Shown here piece by piece: positions 7,742 through 15,823 of a stretch of 37,198 nt of DNA. Location of the stretch: positions 1 through 37,198 of the forward strand of contig NZ_BOMY01000003.1 of assembly GCF_016862435.1 (NCBI RefSeq), given 5' to 3'. Source of the stretch: Paractinoplanes tereljensis (lineage in GTDB: Bacteria; Actinomycetota; Actinomycetes; Mycobacteriales; Micromonosporaceae). Under the pieces are notes generated by a model, which ran no database searches, was not told where the DNA came from, and was given only the letters and a program-made list of their open reading frames with translations. A program made the position numbers and the translations under genes. Each line of letters starts with the position of its first letter. Within the stretch, counting starts at the first letter, position 1.

Positions 7742-9015
7742 TTGCGGCCCAGCCCGATGTTCTCGATGGCGTCCGCCGCGACGCGCACCCCGTCGGCCGC
7801 CCGGATCGCCTCGCCGTCCGCCGCGAGCCTGGCCCGCAGGTCATCGTCGCCGAGCAGCCGGTCGATGGCCGAGTGCAGCTCCTCGTCGGTGAAGCCGTAG
7901 GTCGCGAGCCGCACCCCGTAGCCGGTCTCGTCGACCCGCTGGGCGTTGTCGTACTGATCCCAGAACAGCGGCAGCAGGATCATCGGTTTGCCGAAGTGCA
8001 TGGCCTCGGTGGTGGTGTTGTTGCCGCCGTGCGTGATGACCAGGTCGACCAGCGGAATGATCGACGTCTGCGGCAGGAACTCGGCCCCGATCATGTTGTC
8101 GGCCAGCTCGATCTCGGCGTGCAGTGGGCCCTTGGAGACGATGTAGCGGTGCTCGGTCTTGGCCAGCGCCGCGATGATCCGCCGCATGAGTTCGACGTCG
8201 GCCGACCCGAGCGACCCGAGCGAGAAGTAGATCAGCTTGTGCCCGTCGGCGAAGCCGTCCGGCAACGAATACACCGCGTCCGTCTCCCGCACCGAGGACT
8301 CCAGGCGCTTCCAGTTCAGCCCGAGGCGCCGCGACTTGGTGTAGTCGAGCACCTCCGGGAACACGTACAGGTTGAGGTCGCCCTCGTGGATGAACTCGAG
8401 GTCGGGCAGCGCGGGGGCGCCCTGCTCGACCACCCAGTCGTTGAACTGCTCCCACATCGGCCGGTGCGTCCGGTCGTACTCGGCGAGGAAGTCGGCCCAC
8501 CCGCTGTGGTCGTCGGCCGGGTACCCGGAGAACACCGGCGCGATGTTCGGGCCCTTCACCTCGAGCGGGTTGCACGACACGACCCGCACGAACGGCACGC
8601 CGGCCGTGTTCAGCGCCGGGAACGCGATCACGTTGTCCTCGACGATCACGTCCGGTTTGACCCGCGCGATGATCTCCAGGAGCTGCGGCTGGCAATAACG
8701 GGCACCGACCACCAGCTCCTCCCAGATCGGCTTGACCATGGTCTCGAGCTGGTCGACCGTCGGCTTGCGGAACTCGGGCGCCGAGTCCCGGATGAAATCC
8801 TTCCAGAACTGGCCGGCGTCCTGCGGCTCATCCGGCTCCGGAGCCAGGTTGACCAGGTCTTCCTCGAAGCCGAGCGCGGTCAGCTTGCCCGCCCAGGACG
8901 CCTCGGCCGCGAACACCACCCGGTGCCCGCGGCGGCGGAGCACATCGCCGATGCCGATGCAGTTGTTAGTCGGCCCGTAGGCACTCTCGGGCATGAACAG
9001 GACCGTCAACGACAT
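7738..9015 (-). CDS. GT1 (MGT/YjiC-type) glycosyltransferase
   Basis: 425 residues, ATG at 9015 with GGGAG upstream. The N-terminal Rossmann domain has GIGDVLRRRGHRVVFAAE. The C-terminal domain has YFSLGSLGS, LPQTSIIPLVDLVITHGGNN and TTEAMHFGKPMILLPLFWDQ, matching the UGT/MGT nucleotide-sugar-binding signature. This family moves sugars from NDP-sugars to small acceptors such as macrolides and flavonoids, often for detoxification or natural-product tailoring. It is the first gene of a two-gene operon with the aldehyde dehydrogenase and diverges from a TetR regulator across a 107-bp gap carrying a perfect palindrome. That layout fits an inducible, TetR-repressed pair. Confidence 0.85.
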   Translation of the reverse strand: MSLTVLFMPESAYGPTNNCIGIGDVLRRRGHRVVFAAEASWAGKLTALGFEEDLVNLAPEPDEPQDAGQFWKDFIRDSAPEFRKPTVDQLETMVKPIWEELVVGARYCQPQLLEIIARVKPDVIVEDNVIAFPALNTAGVPFVRVVSCNPLEVKGPNIAPVFSGYPADDHSGWADFLAEYDRTHRPMWEQFNDWVVEQGAPALPDLEFIHEGDLNLYVFPEVLDYTKSRRLGLNWKRLESSVRETDAVYSLPDGFADGHKLIYFSLGSLGSADVELMRRIIAALAKTEHRYIVSKGPLHAEIELADNMIGAEFLPQTSIIPLVDLVITHGGNNTTTEAMHFGKPMILLPLFWDQYDNAQRVDETGYGVRLATYGFTDEELHSAIDRLLGDDDLRARLAADGEAIRAADGVRVAADAIENIGLGRK

Positions 9016-9032
9016 CGAACACTCCCGGGTCG

Positions 9033-9058
9033 GCTTGTTGAAGGTGAATTCAACAAGC
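9033..9058. promoter_or_regulatory. Probable TetR-family operator in the divergent promoter region
   Basis: A perfect inverted repeat, gcttgttgaa (9033-9042) and ttcaacaagc (9049-9058), with a 6-nt centre. It lies 18 bp upstream of the glycosyltransferase start and 65 bp upstream of the TetR start. Palindromes of this size between a tetR gene and its divergent neighbour are the usual operator arrangement; binding is inferred. Confidence 0.65.
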
Positions 9059-9122
9059 GCCCTTGCGCACAGTCAATACGCAGAGCCTATGGTTATGCCG
9101 CGTTAACTGACGGGGGCTGGAG

Positions 9123-9734
9123 ATGGCAACGCGCAAGACACGTACCGAACGCCGTGCCGACCTGATCGAGGCGGCCCAGCGGGCGATGCTGCAGCACGGT
9201 CCGGACGGGGTGCTTCTCAACCAGGTCGCCGAGCAGGCCGGGCTCACCTCGGGCGCGGTGCTCTACCACTACCCCGACCTCAGCGACCTGCTGCTGGAGG
9301 CCAACCAGGCCGGGATGGAACGCTTCTACTCGGCCCGGATGCGGCGCCTGGCCGGCCTGACCGACCCGGTCGAGAAGCTGGTCATGACGATCCGCTCGGG
9401 CCTGCCGGTCGATGCCGACGACGCGGACGTGCGCCTGCTGTGCGAGCTGGGCGGCCTGGCCGGGCGCAACCGGGTCTACGCCGCCCTGCTCACGTCGCTC
9501 TTCGACCGTCAGGTCTCGATGTACCAGACCATCCTGGAAACGGGCTCGGCGCAGGGCGCCTTCGCACTGACGGCCGATTCGCTCACCCTGGGCCGCAACC
9601 TGGTCGCCTTGGAGGACGCGTACGGGTATCGCATAGTTGCCCGCCATCCGACACTGCGCACCGACGAGGCGGCCGAGCTGATCCTCTCCTACGCCCGCCA
9701 GGTGACCGGAAGCTCACTGCGAGTAACCGCGTGA
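9123..9734 (+). CDS. TetR-family transcriptional regulator
   Basis: 203 residues. The N-terminal helix-turn-helix spans about residues 12-55: RRADLIEAAQRAML...GVLLNQVAEQAGLTSGAVLYHYPDLSDLL, with the recognition helix around LTSGAVLYHY. The remainder is an all-helical ligand/dimerisation domain with low similarity to any specific TetR subgroup I can name. It diverges from the glycosyltransferase/dehydrogenase operon and is the first gene of its own operon. The GTG of the next gene overlaps its stop (GTGA). It probably represses both directions through the palindrome at 9033-9058. Confidence 0.85.
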   Translation: MATRKTRTERRADLIEAAQRAMLQHGPDGVLLNQVAEQAGLTSGAVLYHYPDLSDLLLEANQAGMERFYSARMRRLAGLTDPVEKLVMTIRSGLPVDADDADVRLLCELGGLAGRNRVYAALLTSLFDRQVSMYQTILETGSAQGAFALTADSLTLGRNLVALEDAYGYRIVARHPTLRTDEAAELILSYARQVTGSSLRVTA

Positions 9735-10759
9735 CGATCGCCCCGGGCGCGTCGGCCGACCTGGTCGAGGCGATCGTTAACGGTCGCGCGCCGACCGGCT
9801 TCGATCTGCGGATCTACCTTCCGCTGGGCCCGGTCGCCGGCGACGAGCGCCCGATCACCGTCGACCAGACCAACGTCTCGGTGGTGGTCGGCGAGGCGGT
9901 GGTGGTCAAGTGGATGCGCGAACCGGAGCCGGCCGCCCGCGCCCCACGCCTGCTGGCGCACCTGGCCGCGGCCGGCTTCACCCGGATGCCCCCGCCGCAC
10001 GCCGCCCTGTTCCGCGACGACGCGCTGGTCGCCCTGGTCACCGGCTTCCTGGCGGAGGCCGAGGACGGCTGGGACTGGTGCACCGACGCCCTGCTGTCCT
10101 GGCTGGACGGGGGCCCACCGGCCGACTTCGCCGCCGATCTGGGCATCCTGGCCGCCGACCTGCACGCCGCGCTGGCCACCTCGTCGGCACCGCTCAACGG
10201 CGTACACCCGAAGTCGCCCGGCGTGAGCGCTCTCGCCGAAGCCCTCGCCCTCGCGGGTGAGGACGCCGAAGGCGTCTGGCTGCGATCCGTCGCACCACGC
10301 CTGACAGCCGACATGTCCGCCCTATCCGGGTATGTCTCCCCGGCACCGCCGATCGAACTGCACGGGGACCTGCACGTCGGGCAGGTTCTGCGGTGGCGCG
10401 GCGGCTACGCGGTCACCGATTTCGACGGAAATCCGACGGTCGAGCCGCGCCCCGAACCAGTCGTCCGCGATCTGGCCCAGCTGCGCACCAGCATGCTGCA
10501 CGTCGCCGAGATCGCGAACCGCCGCACCGAGGGCCGGCACCGCGACGAACTGCTCGGGTGGGGTCGCCAGGCCGCGGATGACCTGCTCACCGCCTACCGG
10601 GCCGGCCTCGCCGGGCACGGGGTGGCCCACCTGCTCGACGAGACGCTGCTGCGCCCGCTCGAGATCGAGCAGGAGTGCCGCGAGCTGATCTACGCGGCCC
10701 GCTTCCTGCCCCGCTGGCGATACGCGCCGCTGGGTGTCCTCCGATCCTGGTATGGGTGA
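9731..10759 (+). CDS. Glucosamine-kinase-like phosphotransferase (maltokinase/APH fold)
   Basis: 342 residues from the GTG at 9731 that overlaps the TetR stop codon. Features of the aminoglycoside-phosphotransferase-like kinase fold: VVVKWM (ATP-binding Lys60), IELHGDLHVGQVL (catalytic loop, 209-220, with D213), and VTDFDGNP (228-235, metal-binding DFD). The C-terminal signature IEQECRELIYAARFLPRWRY (312-331) is the sugar-binding motif I associate with bacterial glucosamine kinases and maltokinases (Streptacidiphilus GlcN kinase type). It lacks the N-terminal cap expected of full-length maltokinases (~450 aa). Predicted role: ATP-dependent phosphorylation of glucosamine or another amino sugar. 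The next gene is a SIS-domain protein of the glucosamine-phosphate isomerase type, which supports amino-sugar metabolism. Confidence 0.7.
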   Translation: MTIAPGASADLVEAIVNGRAPTGFDLRIYLPLGPVAGDERPITVDQTNVSVVVGEAVVVKWMREPEPAARAPRLLAHLAAAGFTRMPPPHAALFRDDALVALVTGFLAEAEDGWDWCTDALLSWLDGGPPADFAADLGILAADLHAALATSSAPLNGVHPKSPGVSALAEALALAGEDAEGVWLRSVAPRLTADMSALSGYVSPAPPIELHGDLHVGQVLRWRGGYAVTDFDGNPTVEPRPEPVVRDLAQLRTSMLHVAEIANRRTEGRHRDELLGWGRQAADDLLTAYRAGLAGHGVAHLLDETLLRPLEIEQECRELIYAARFLPRWRYAPLGVLRSWYG

Positions 10760-11721
10760 TCACATTGGATCCGGCACTGTTCAAGGCCGACCTGGAGGCC
10801 AAGCCGGCCGCCCTGCGCACGCTGGCCGACCGCCTCGCCACCGACGACCCGTGGGCCTTCCTCGGCCCGACCCGGCGGGTGATCTTCCTGGGGATGGGCA
10901 GCTCACGCTATGCGGCCCAGGTGGCCGCCCGGCGCCTGCGGGCGGCCGGCATCGACGCCGCCGCCGAGTACGCGTCGGCCGAGGGCGGCTTCCGCTACGC
11001 CGGCGACGACACGCTGGTGCTGGCGATCTCGGCGACCGGTACCAGCCGGGAGACCCTGGACGCGGTGGCCGACCTGCCCGGCTTCGTCGCCCTGACGAAC
11101 GACCCGTCGGCGGTTCTGGCCAAGCAGGCGACCGCCGTAGTGGACATGGCGGCCGGGGTGGAGACCGGCGGCGTGGCCTGCCGCTCGTTCCAGCACACCC
11201 AGGCCCTGCTGGACGCCCTGGTCCAGCGCCTGACCGGCGGTCCGTCCACCGAGGCCCTGGTCCGGCGGGCAGCCGACGCCACCGAGGACCTGCTCGACCG
11301 TCGCGACACCTGGCTGCCCCGCTGCGACGAGGCCCTGCGCGACGGTGACGGTATTTACCCGACGGCCCCGGTCGAGCGAATCTCCACGGCGCTGCAGTCG
11401 GCGCTCATGTTTCGCGAGGGTCCGCGGGTCGCAGCCGACGGTTGCGAGACCGGCGACTGGGCCCACGTAGACGTATATCTGACAAAGACGCAACGCTATC
11501 GAGCACTGCTGTTCCCCGGTTCCCGCTATGACGATCAGGCCCTGGAATGGCTCCACCAGCGCGGTTCCACGATCGTGTCGGTCGGCGGCGAGGTGCCGGG
11601 TGCGGCATGCGCGGTCCGCTTCCGGCACGACGACGATTCCCGGGTACGCCTGCTGACCGAAACCCTGGTCGCCGAGATGGTCGCCGCCGAGTGGTGGATC
11701 ACTTCCTCGGTGATCAACTGA
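10756..11721 (+). CDS. SIS-domain sugar-phosphate isomerase/deaminase (GlmS C-terminal/AgaS-like)
   Basis: 321 residues from the GTG at 10756 that overlaps the kinase stop (GTGA). Two SIS domains: the first has VIFLGMGSSRYAAQVAA and VLAISATGTSRETLDAV, where the Ser/Thr-rich loop binds the sugar phosphate. The second is more diverged, with the ALMFREGPRVAADG region matching the GlmS/AgaS isomerase half. There is no glutaminase domain, so it would not use glutamine. Proteins of this size interconvert or deaminate amino-sugar phosphates, fitting the kinase upstream. This ends a three-gene, translationally coupled operon. Confidence 0.75.
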   Translation: MITLDPALFKADLEAKPAALRTLADRLATDDPWAFLGPTRRVIFLGMGSSRYAAQVAARRLRAAGIDAAAEYASAEGGFRYAGDDTLVLAISATGTSRETLDAVADLPGFVALTNDPSAVLAKQATAVVDMAAGVETGGVACRSFQHTQALLDALVQRLTGGPSTEALVRRAADATEDLLDRRDTWLPRCDEALRDGDGIYPTAPVERISTALQSALMFREGPRVAADGCETGDWAHVDVYLTKTQRYRALLFPGSRYDDQALEWLHQRGSTIVSVGGEVPGAACAVRFRHDDDSRVRLLTETLVAEMVAAEWWITSSVIN

Positions 11722-11758
11722 AACACACTCGTTCCATAGTCGTTCGTGAATATACGTT

Positions 11759-11774
11759 TTGACATTAGCTAATG
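11759..11774 (+). promoter_or_regulatory. TTGACA box overlapping a perfect palindrome upstream of the secreted nuclease
   Basis: TTGACA at 11759-11764 matches a sigma-70-type -35 box. It overlaps the 12-bp palindrome CATTAGCTAATG at 11763-11774, a possible operator. The region is conspicuously AT-rich for this genome. No convincing -10 box is seen at the expected spacing. Confidence 0.35.
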
Positions 11775-11839
11775 ATCGTCTTCAACCCCGAGACTCCTGG
11801 ACAACAGCCGCACTTCGCGACTACCCGGAGGACCCCCCG

Positions 11840-12472
11840 TTGAAGACACTCCTTCGTTCGGCCCTCGCTACCGCCCTGCTGGCCACTCTTCTCCAGTTCG
11901 GCTTCGGCACCCCGGCGTTCGCCACCGCACCCGGCGTTCCCACCGCGGCCGCCGCCAAGACCCAGCTCGCCGCGCTGACGGTGGCGGCCTGGACCCACAC
12001 CACCACGTATGACCGCGACCTGTTCCCGACCTGGGACACGATCTCCGGCACCTGCAACACCCGGGAGACCGTGCTCAAGCGGGACGGCACCAGCGTCGTG
12101 GTCAGCTCGGCCTGCGCCGCCACCTCGGGCAAGTGGTACAGCCCGTACGACGGCGCCACCTGGACGGCGGCGTCCGACGTCGACATCGACCACATGGTTC
12201 CGCTGAAGAACGCGTGGATCTCCGGCGCCTGGGCGTGGACCACCGCGAAGCGCGAGTCGTTCGCGAACGACCTGACCAACCCGCAGCTGTGGGCGGTCAC
12301 CGACAACGTGAACCAGTCCAAGAGTGACCAGTCGCCGGACTCCTGGAAGCCGCCGCTGAGCAGCTACTACTGCACTTACTCCAGGGCGTGGGTCCGGGTG
12401 AAGTACGTCTGGGCGCTGACCGTCACCAGTGCCGAGAAGACGGCCCTGACCAGCATGCTGGCCACCTGCTAA
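11840..12472 (+). CDS. Secreted HNH-type nuclease (DUF1524-like)
   Basis: 210 residues from TTG at 11840, with CGGAGGA 7 nt upstream. A signal peptide (KTLLRSALATALLATLLQFG...PAFA) is present. The catalytic region DVDIDHMVPLKNAW supplies the D-H-x-x-P motif of the beta-beta-alpha-metal (HNH/DUF1524) fold, with a later NVNQSKSDQSPDSWKPP segment containing the conserved Asn and Lys. Four cysteines in CNTRE, SACAA, YYCTY and the C-terminal C suggest disulphides, as expected outside the cell. Predicted role: extracellular nucleic-acid degradation. The gene overlaps the convergent LysR gene by 4 bp at the stop codons. Confidence 0.75.
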   Translation: MKTLLRSALATALLATLLQFGFGTPAFATAPGVPTAAAAKTQLAALTVAAWTHTTTYDRDLFPTWDTISGTCNTRETVLKRDGTSVVVSSACAATSGKWYSPYDGATWTAASDVDIDHMVPLKNAWISGAWAWTTAKRESFANDLTNPQLWAVTDNVNQSKSDQSPDSWKPPLSSYYCTYSRAWVRVKYVWALTVTSAEKTALTSMLATC

Positions 12473-13500
12473 GCAATCTTGGGGTCGCTCCGGCCGGACA
12501 GGCCGGGGCGACCGGGCAGGCCCGGCCCGGGAAAGAGCGAGACCGATCTCTGTACGCCGAGGTCGGGATGCATGGCCAGCCAGCGCGCATATCGCGGCCG
12601 GGCCCGGATGACCTCCAGGTAGGTCTCCACCGCGTACCCGTAGAGCTCGGCCACCTGGCCGGCCGCCGGGGACTCCGGATCCCACCCGATCAGGTGTCGC
12701 CAGCGCAACGGCACCCCGGCGAGCGGAACCGCGACGGCACCCTCGAGCTGGCGCACCATGCCCTGGCTGAGTGCGACCGCGGCCCCCGCCGCGACCAGGT
12801 CGAACGCACTGCTTACCGCGATCTCGGTCGGCGTCCGGGGGGCGAAGCCCTCGCGGGCGCAGGCGGCCGCGAAACACTCGTAGAAGCACCCGTCGCCGGG
12901 CGCGCCGACCCACTGCTCATCGGCCAGCTCGCTGAGCGCGATCTCGTCCCGGCCGGCCAGCGGGTGCCGGTCGTTGATCAGCACCCAGACCGCGTCGACG
13001 GTGATGACCTGCCAGTTGAGGCCGGGCGGCAGGAGGGCGGGCGGGTTGGCGCAGGCACCGAGCACGGCGAAGTCAAGTCGCCCCTCGACCACCGACTGGG
13101 CGACCTCGTTACCCGAGGAGGTCGAGCGAATGGAGACCGGTCCGCCGGGATGGGCATCGTTGAGCCGCCGGACCAGACCGGCCACGATCGGCCCGTTGGT
13201 GGTGCCGACCCGGTACCGAGCCGTTCGGCCGGCGGTGATGAGCTCGCTGGCCTCGTCGTGCAGGCCGGTCACGGCCGGGATGAGCACCCGGGCCCGGGCC
13301 AGCACGAGATCACCGAGCGGCGTCGGCAGGACACCCCGGCGATCACGGGTGAACAGCGCACCGCCGAGGATCCGCTCGATACGCTGAAGCTGCGTAGTGA
13401 GGGCAGGCTGAGCGAGGCCAAGCGCCGCGGCGGCTTTGGTGACACTGCCCGCTTCGGCTATGGCCAGCACCATTCGAAGATGGCGTAACTCCAGCTCCAC
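12469..13500 (-). CDS. LysR-family transcriptional regulator
   Basis: 343 residues from GTG at 13500 (VELELRHLRMVLAIAEAGS), the usual LysR N-terminus; the frame stays open further upstream but that extension has no LysR homology. The winged HTH covers residues 5-60 (SVTKAAAALGLAQPALTTQLQRIE). The effector domain starts near YRVGTTNGPIVAGL and has the two-lobe periplasmic-binding-like pattern. The target is unclear because the neighbours are convergent (nuclease) or separately regulated. LysR proteins often regulate a divergent gene, but here the upstream neighbour points the same way. Confidence 0.85.
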   Translation of the reverse strand: MELELRHLRMVLAIAEAGSVTKAAAALGLAQPALTTQLQRIERILGGALFTRDRRGVLPTPLGDLVLARARVLIPAVTGLHDEASELITAGRTARYRVGTTNGPIVAGLVRRLNDAHPGGPVSIRSTSSGNEVAQSVVEGRLDFAVLGACANPPALLPPGLNWQVITVDAVWVLINDRHPLAGRDEIALSELADEQWVGAPGDGCFYECFAAACAREGFAPRTPTEIAVSSAFDLVAAGAAVALSQGMVRQLEGAVAVPLAGVPLRWRHLIGWDPESPAAGQVAELYGYAVETYLEVIRARPRYARWLAMHPDLGVQRSVSLFPGPGLPGRPGLSGRSDPKIA

Positions 13501-13645
13501 ACCTGGAAACCTAGAGTCGCCCGAGCCACACCGAAAGGTTTTTCGCGTTAATTTCGGCCATCTGAGTGTGTCAATTTGAACACGACGAAACCGCCGGGTC
13601 TCCTGACCTCGGCAAATGCAGACGGCAAATACGGGAAGTATCGGC

Positions 13646-13675
13646 GCTGCAACGCCCCGTGAGGGGCGCTGCAGC
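13646..13675 (-). terminator. Stem-loop downstream of the DUF397 gene
   Basis: gctgcaacgcccc (13646-13658) pairs with ggggcgctgcagc (13663-13675), 13 bp with one mismatch and a 4-nt loop. It lies ~83 bp beyond the DUF397 stop codon. There is no clear U-run. Confidence 0.45.
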
Positions 13676-13757
13676 ATCCCCGCTAGTCCCACATCGAGAG
13701 AAGTTGACTTTGCGTAAGCACTTCCCATCGGTGCGTGGCTATCGGTAGGCTCTCATG

Positions 13758-13982
13758 TCAGGAAACGATGTCGAACTCGCCATCCTTGGCCGAGTCCACG
13801 AAGGCGATCCACTCCGCCTGCGTGAACACGAGAGCCGGTCCAGACCGGTCCTTGCTGTCGCGGACGGCAACGCCGGCGTCGAGGATTGCGACCTCGACGC
13901 AGTTGTTGCCGCCACTGCCGTTGCTGCGGCTGCCCTTCTTCCAGACAGCACCGTTGAGATGGTGCGTGAGCAACTCAGGCAC
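13758..13982 (-). CDS. DUF397 family protein
   Basis: 74 residues: WKKGSRSNGSGGNNCVEVAIL...VAVRDSKDRSGPALVFTQAEWIAFV. The S-x-x-N-x-x-CVEVA and VRDSK...L.F...W..F pattern defines DUF397 (the WhiJ-associated small-protein family of actinomycetes). It lies 31 bp downstream of an XRE-DUF5753 regulator gene on the same strand, the standard pairing. Such pairs are linked to developmental control in Streptomyces (WhiJ-like, bldB-linked) and are treated by some as toxin-antitoxin-like modules. The function here is not shown. Confidence 0.9.
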   Translation of the reverse strand: MPELLTHHLNGAVWKKGSRSNGSGGNNCVEVAILDAGVAVRDSKDRSGPALVFTQAEWIAFVDSAKDGEFDIVS

Positions 13983-14013
13983 CCCCCTTCACATATGCGG
14001 TTGTCTCGGAGCC

Positions 14014-14901
14014 CTAAGCGACCAAGAGGCTCTCGATCATCTTGATTGTCTGGCGATGGTCGAGCGCCTTTGCGCTCAATCGCTCGAACTCTTTTCGGTA
14101 ACGGGCAACCTCGGCCGGTTGCTCTTCGTAAGAGTCTCCCGCAAGACCTTCAAGATAGACAACATCCAGATGGGTGGTTTCCGGCCTGGATATCCCATGG
14201 TTCATCTGCGCGTCTACGCCACGGAACTCCAATAGCGCTACCGGTCCACCGAGGAACGCGTGCTCACCCGAACCGAACGGTAGGATCTGCAACATCACAT
14301 TCGGTAATTGAGCCATTTCTATTAGGTGTCGAAGCTGTTCCGACATCACTTCGGAACCGCCGATCACGTGGCGTACCACCGATTCATCGACGACCGCGGT
14401 GAGTTCCAGCGGGCGGCGTTCGGTCAGCCGGCCCTGGCGGGTCATGCGCAGAGCCACCCGGCGGTCGATCTCGTGTGGCGGATCGAACGAGCGGCCGGTG
14501 CGCATCAGCGCCCGGATGTACTGCTCGGTCTGCAGCAGACCGGGCACGATGGTCGGTTCCCAGGTGCGCATCGAGGAGGCGCCGGCCTCCAGGCCGACGA
14601 AGTTCCCAGGTCGGATGACGTCCCGGTAGTCACTCCACCAGGTGCGCTCGCGGGACATGCGGGCCAGCTCGATGAGCGCCTCGCGATAGGCGTCGTCCCG
14701 CACGTGGTAGAGGTCGAGTAGGTCGCGCACGTCCCGCGCGGTGACCGCGACGCGCGCGGTCTCGATCCGCGTGACCTTGGCAGCATGCCACTCGAAATGA
14801 CGCGAGACATTCTCCTGCGTCAATCCCGCCGCTTCGCGACACCGTTTCAGCTCCGCGCCCAGTCGCCGCCGTCGCAGCGTTGGACCTTCATCTACGGACA
14901 C
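14014..14901 (-). CDS. XRE-type HTH regulator with DUF5753 domain (WhiJ/Scr1-like)
   Basis: 295 residues. The helix-turn-helix at 10-60 reads LGAELKRCREAAGLTQENVSRHFEW...KVTRIE. The DUF5753 effector domain follows: WWSDYRDVIRPGNFVGLEAGASSMRTWEP...VPGLLQTEQYIRALM, then ELTAVVDESVVRH, LRHLIEMAQLPNVMLQILPF, and a C-terminal YRKEFERLSAKALDHRQTIKMIESL helix. All conserved blocks are intact. It forms a probable operon with DUF397. The ~220-bp gap to the next gene is AT-rich and carries an inverted repeat (14989-15011) that may be its operator. Confidence 0.9.
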   Translation of the reverse strand: MSVDEGPTLRRRRLGAELKRCREAAGLTQENVSRHFEWHAAKVTRIETARVAVTARDVRDLLDLYHVRDDAYREALIELARMSRERTWWSDYRDVIRPGNFVGLEAGASSMRTWEPTIVPGLLQTEQYIRALMRTGRSFDPPHEIDRRVALRMTRQGRLTERRPLELTAVVDESVVRHVIGGSEVMSEQLRHLIEMAQLPNVMLQILPFGSGEHAFLGGPVALLEFRGVDAQMNHGISRPETTHLDVVYLEGLAGDSYEEQPAEVARYRKEFERLSAKALDHRQTIKMIESLLVA

Positions 14902-14988
14902 CTGGACTCCCCTTGGCCCTCAGGTTTCCTCAGGTAGCCGATCCTACGGACCGACCCGGTCATGATCCAAGATGGACTCAAGCCCTAA

Positions 14989-15011
14989 ACAAGAAGTCTA
15001 GTACTTCTTGT
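14989..15011. promoter_or_regulatory. Inverted repeat between the XRE regulator and the GPP34 gene
   Basis: A perfect 9-bp inverted repeat, acaagaagt (14989-14997) and acttcttgt (15003-15011), separated by ctagt. It is followed at once by TTGACC (15013-15018), a possible -35 box for the GPP34 gene. This makes it a plausible operator for the divergent XRE regulator. Confidence 0.45.
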
Positions 15012-15122
15012 ATTGACCTTGATGTTGGGTACATGATGCGGCAGACATCGAGTATTGACTTCCTGTACCGACAGTGATCAATCAAAACTTGGGTCCACTT
15101 GGGTTCTAAGGGGCGTGGCAGC

Positions 15123-15761
15123 GTGTTGGCTGACCAGTACTTCCTGATCGCACACCAGGACCGCACCGGCCGGTCCCGACTCCACCCGCGCGCGACCGGC
15201 CTGGGGCTCGCCGCGGCGCTGTTGGGGGAGCTGATCCTCGAAGGACGCATCGGGATCGCCGAAGGCGACCTCATCATCCTCGATCGGCACCCTCCGGCGG
15301 ACGCGTTGGCGCACGACATTCTTGACCTGCTCATAGCTCAACCGCAACACCGTGACGTCCGCACCTGGCTCGCGTTCCTCTCGCAGGACGCCGAAGTCCG
15401 GGTCGGCGAGCGGCTGGTGCGGCTGGGAGCGGTCGACCTCGTCACCCGCCGGCGCATGCTCTCCACCGAAACCGTCTATCTGCCGAACACCGCCGAACAG
15501 CGCAACGCCGCCGCGTGGGCACCCGCCCGCCTGGCCAACCTGCTGGTTCGGGGCATCGAGCTGAGCCTTACCGACCGAGTGCTGGTCGGCCTGGTGGCCG
15601 CAACCGGGCTCACCCGGCACGTGCTCTACGACTTCGAGATGCATCGGCAGGCGTTCCAGTCGCTGCCGAACGCCGTGAGCGCACTCTCCGGCGATCTGCG
15701 CGACCTGATCGAATTCACCGAAGCCTCCGTGGGCTCGGTGCTGACCGTCGGCCGGCGGTGA
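15123..15761 (+). CDS. GPP34 (Golgi phosphoprotein 3-like) family protein
   Basis: 212 residues from GTG at 15123, with AAGGGG 9 nt upstream; a TTG 24 nt earlier is possible but has no ribosome site. The opening LADQYFLIAHQDRTGRSRLHPRA is typical of actinobacterial GPP34 proteins, followed by GLGLAAALLGELILEGRI and RLVRLGAVDLVTRR. The all-helical fold binds phosphoinositides in eukaryotes; the bacterial role is unknown, though these genes are abundant in Streptomyces and Actinoplanes. Here it sits between an XRE/DUF397 pair and a permease. Confidence 0.85.
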   Translation: MLADQYFLIAHQDRTGRSRLHPRATGLGLAAALLGELILEGRIGIAEGDLIILDRHPPADALAHDILDLLIAQPQHRDVRTWLAFLSQDAEVRVGERLVRLGAVDLVTRRRMLSTETVYLPNTAEQRNAAAWAPARLANLLVRGIELSLTDRVLVGLVAATGLTRHVLYDFEMHRQAFQSLPNAVSALSGDLRDLIEFTEASVGSVLTVGRR

Positions 15762-15823
15762 GTGCCATCGGGCGGCACCACCTCCGGCGCAACAACACAG
15801 ACCAATGGGCCGGGAGGATGTTG

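Noticed and set aside
13758..14901. XRE-DUF5753/DUF397 as a defence or toxin-antitoxin system
   Set aside because: Such pairs are very common regulatory modules in actinomycetes and nothing here shows toxicity or a defence context.
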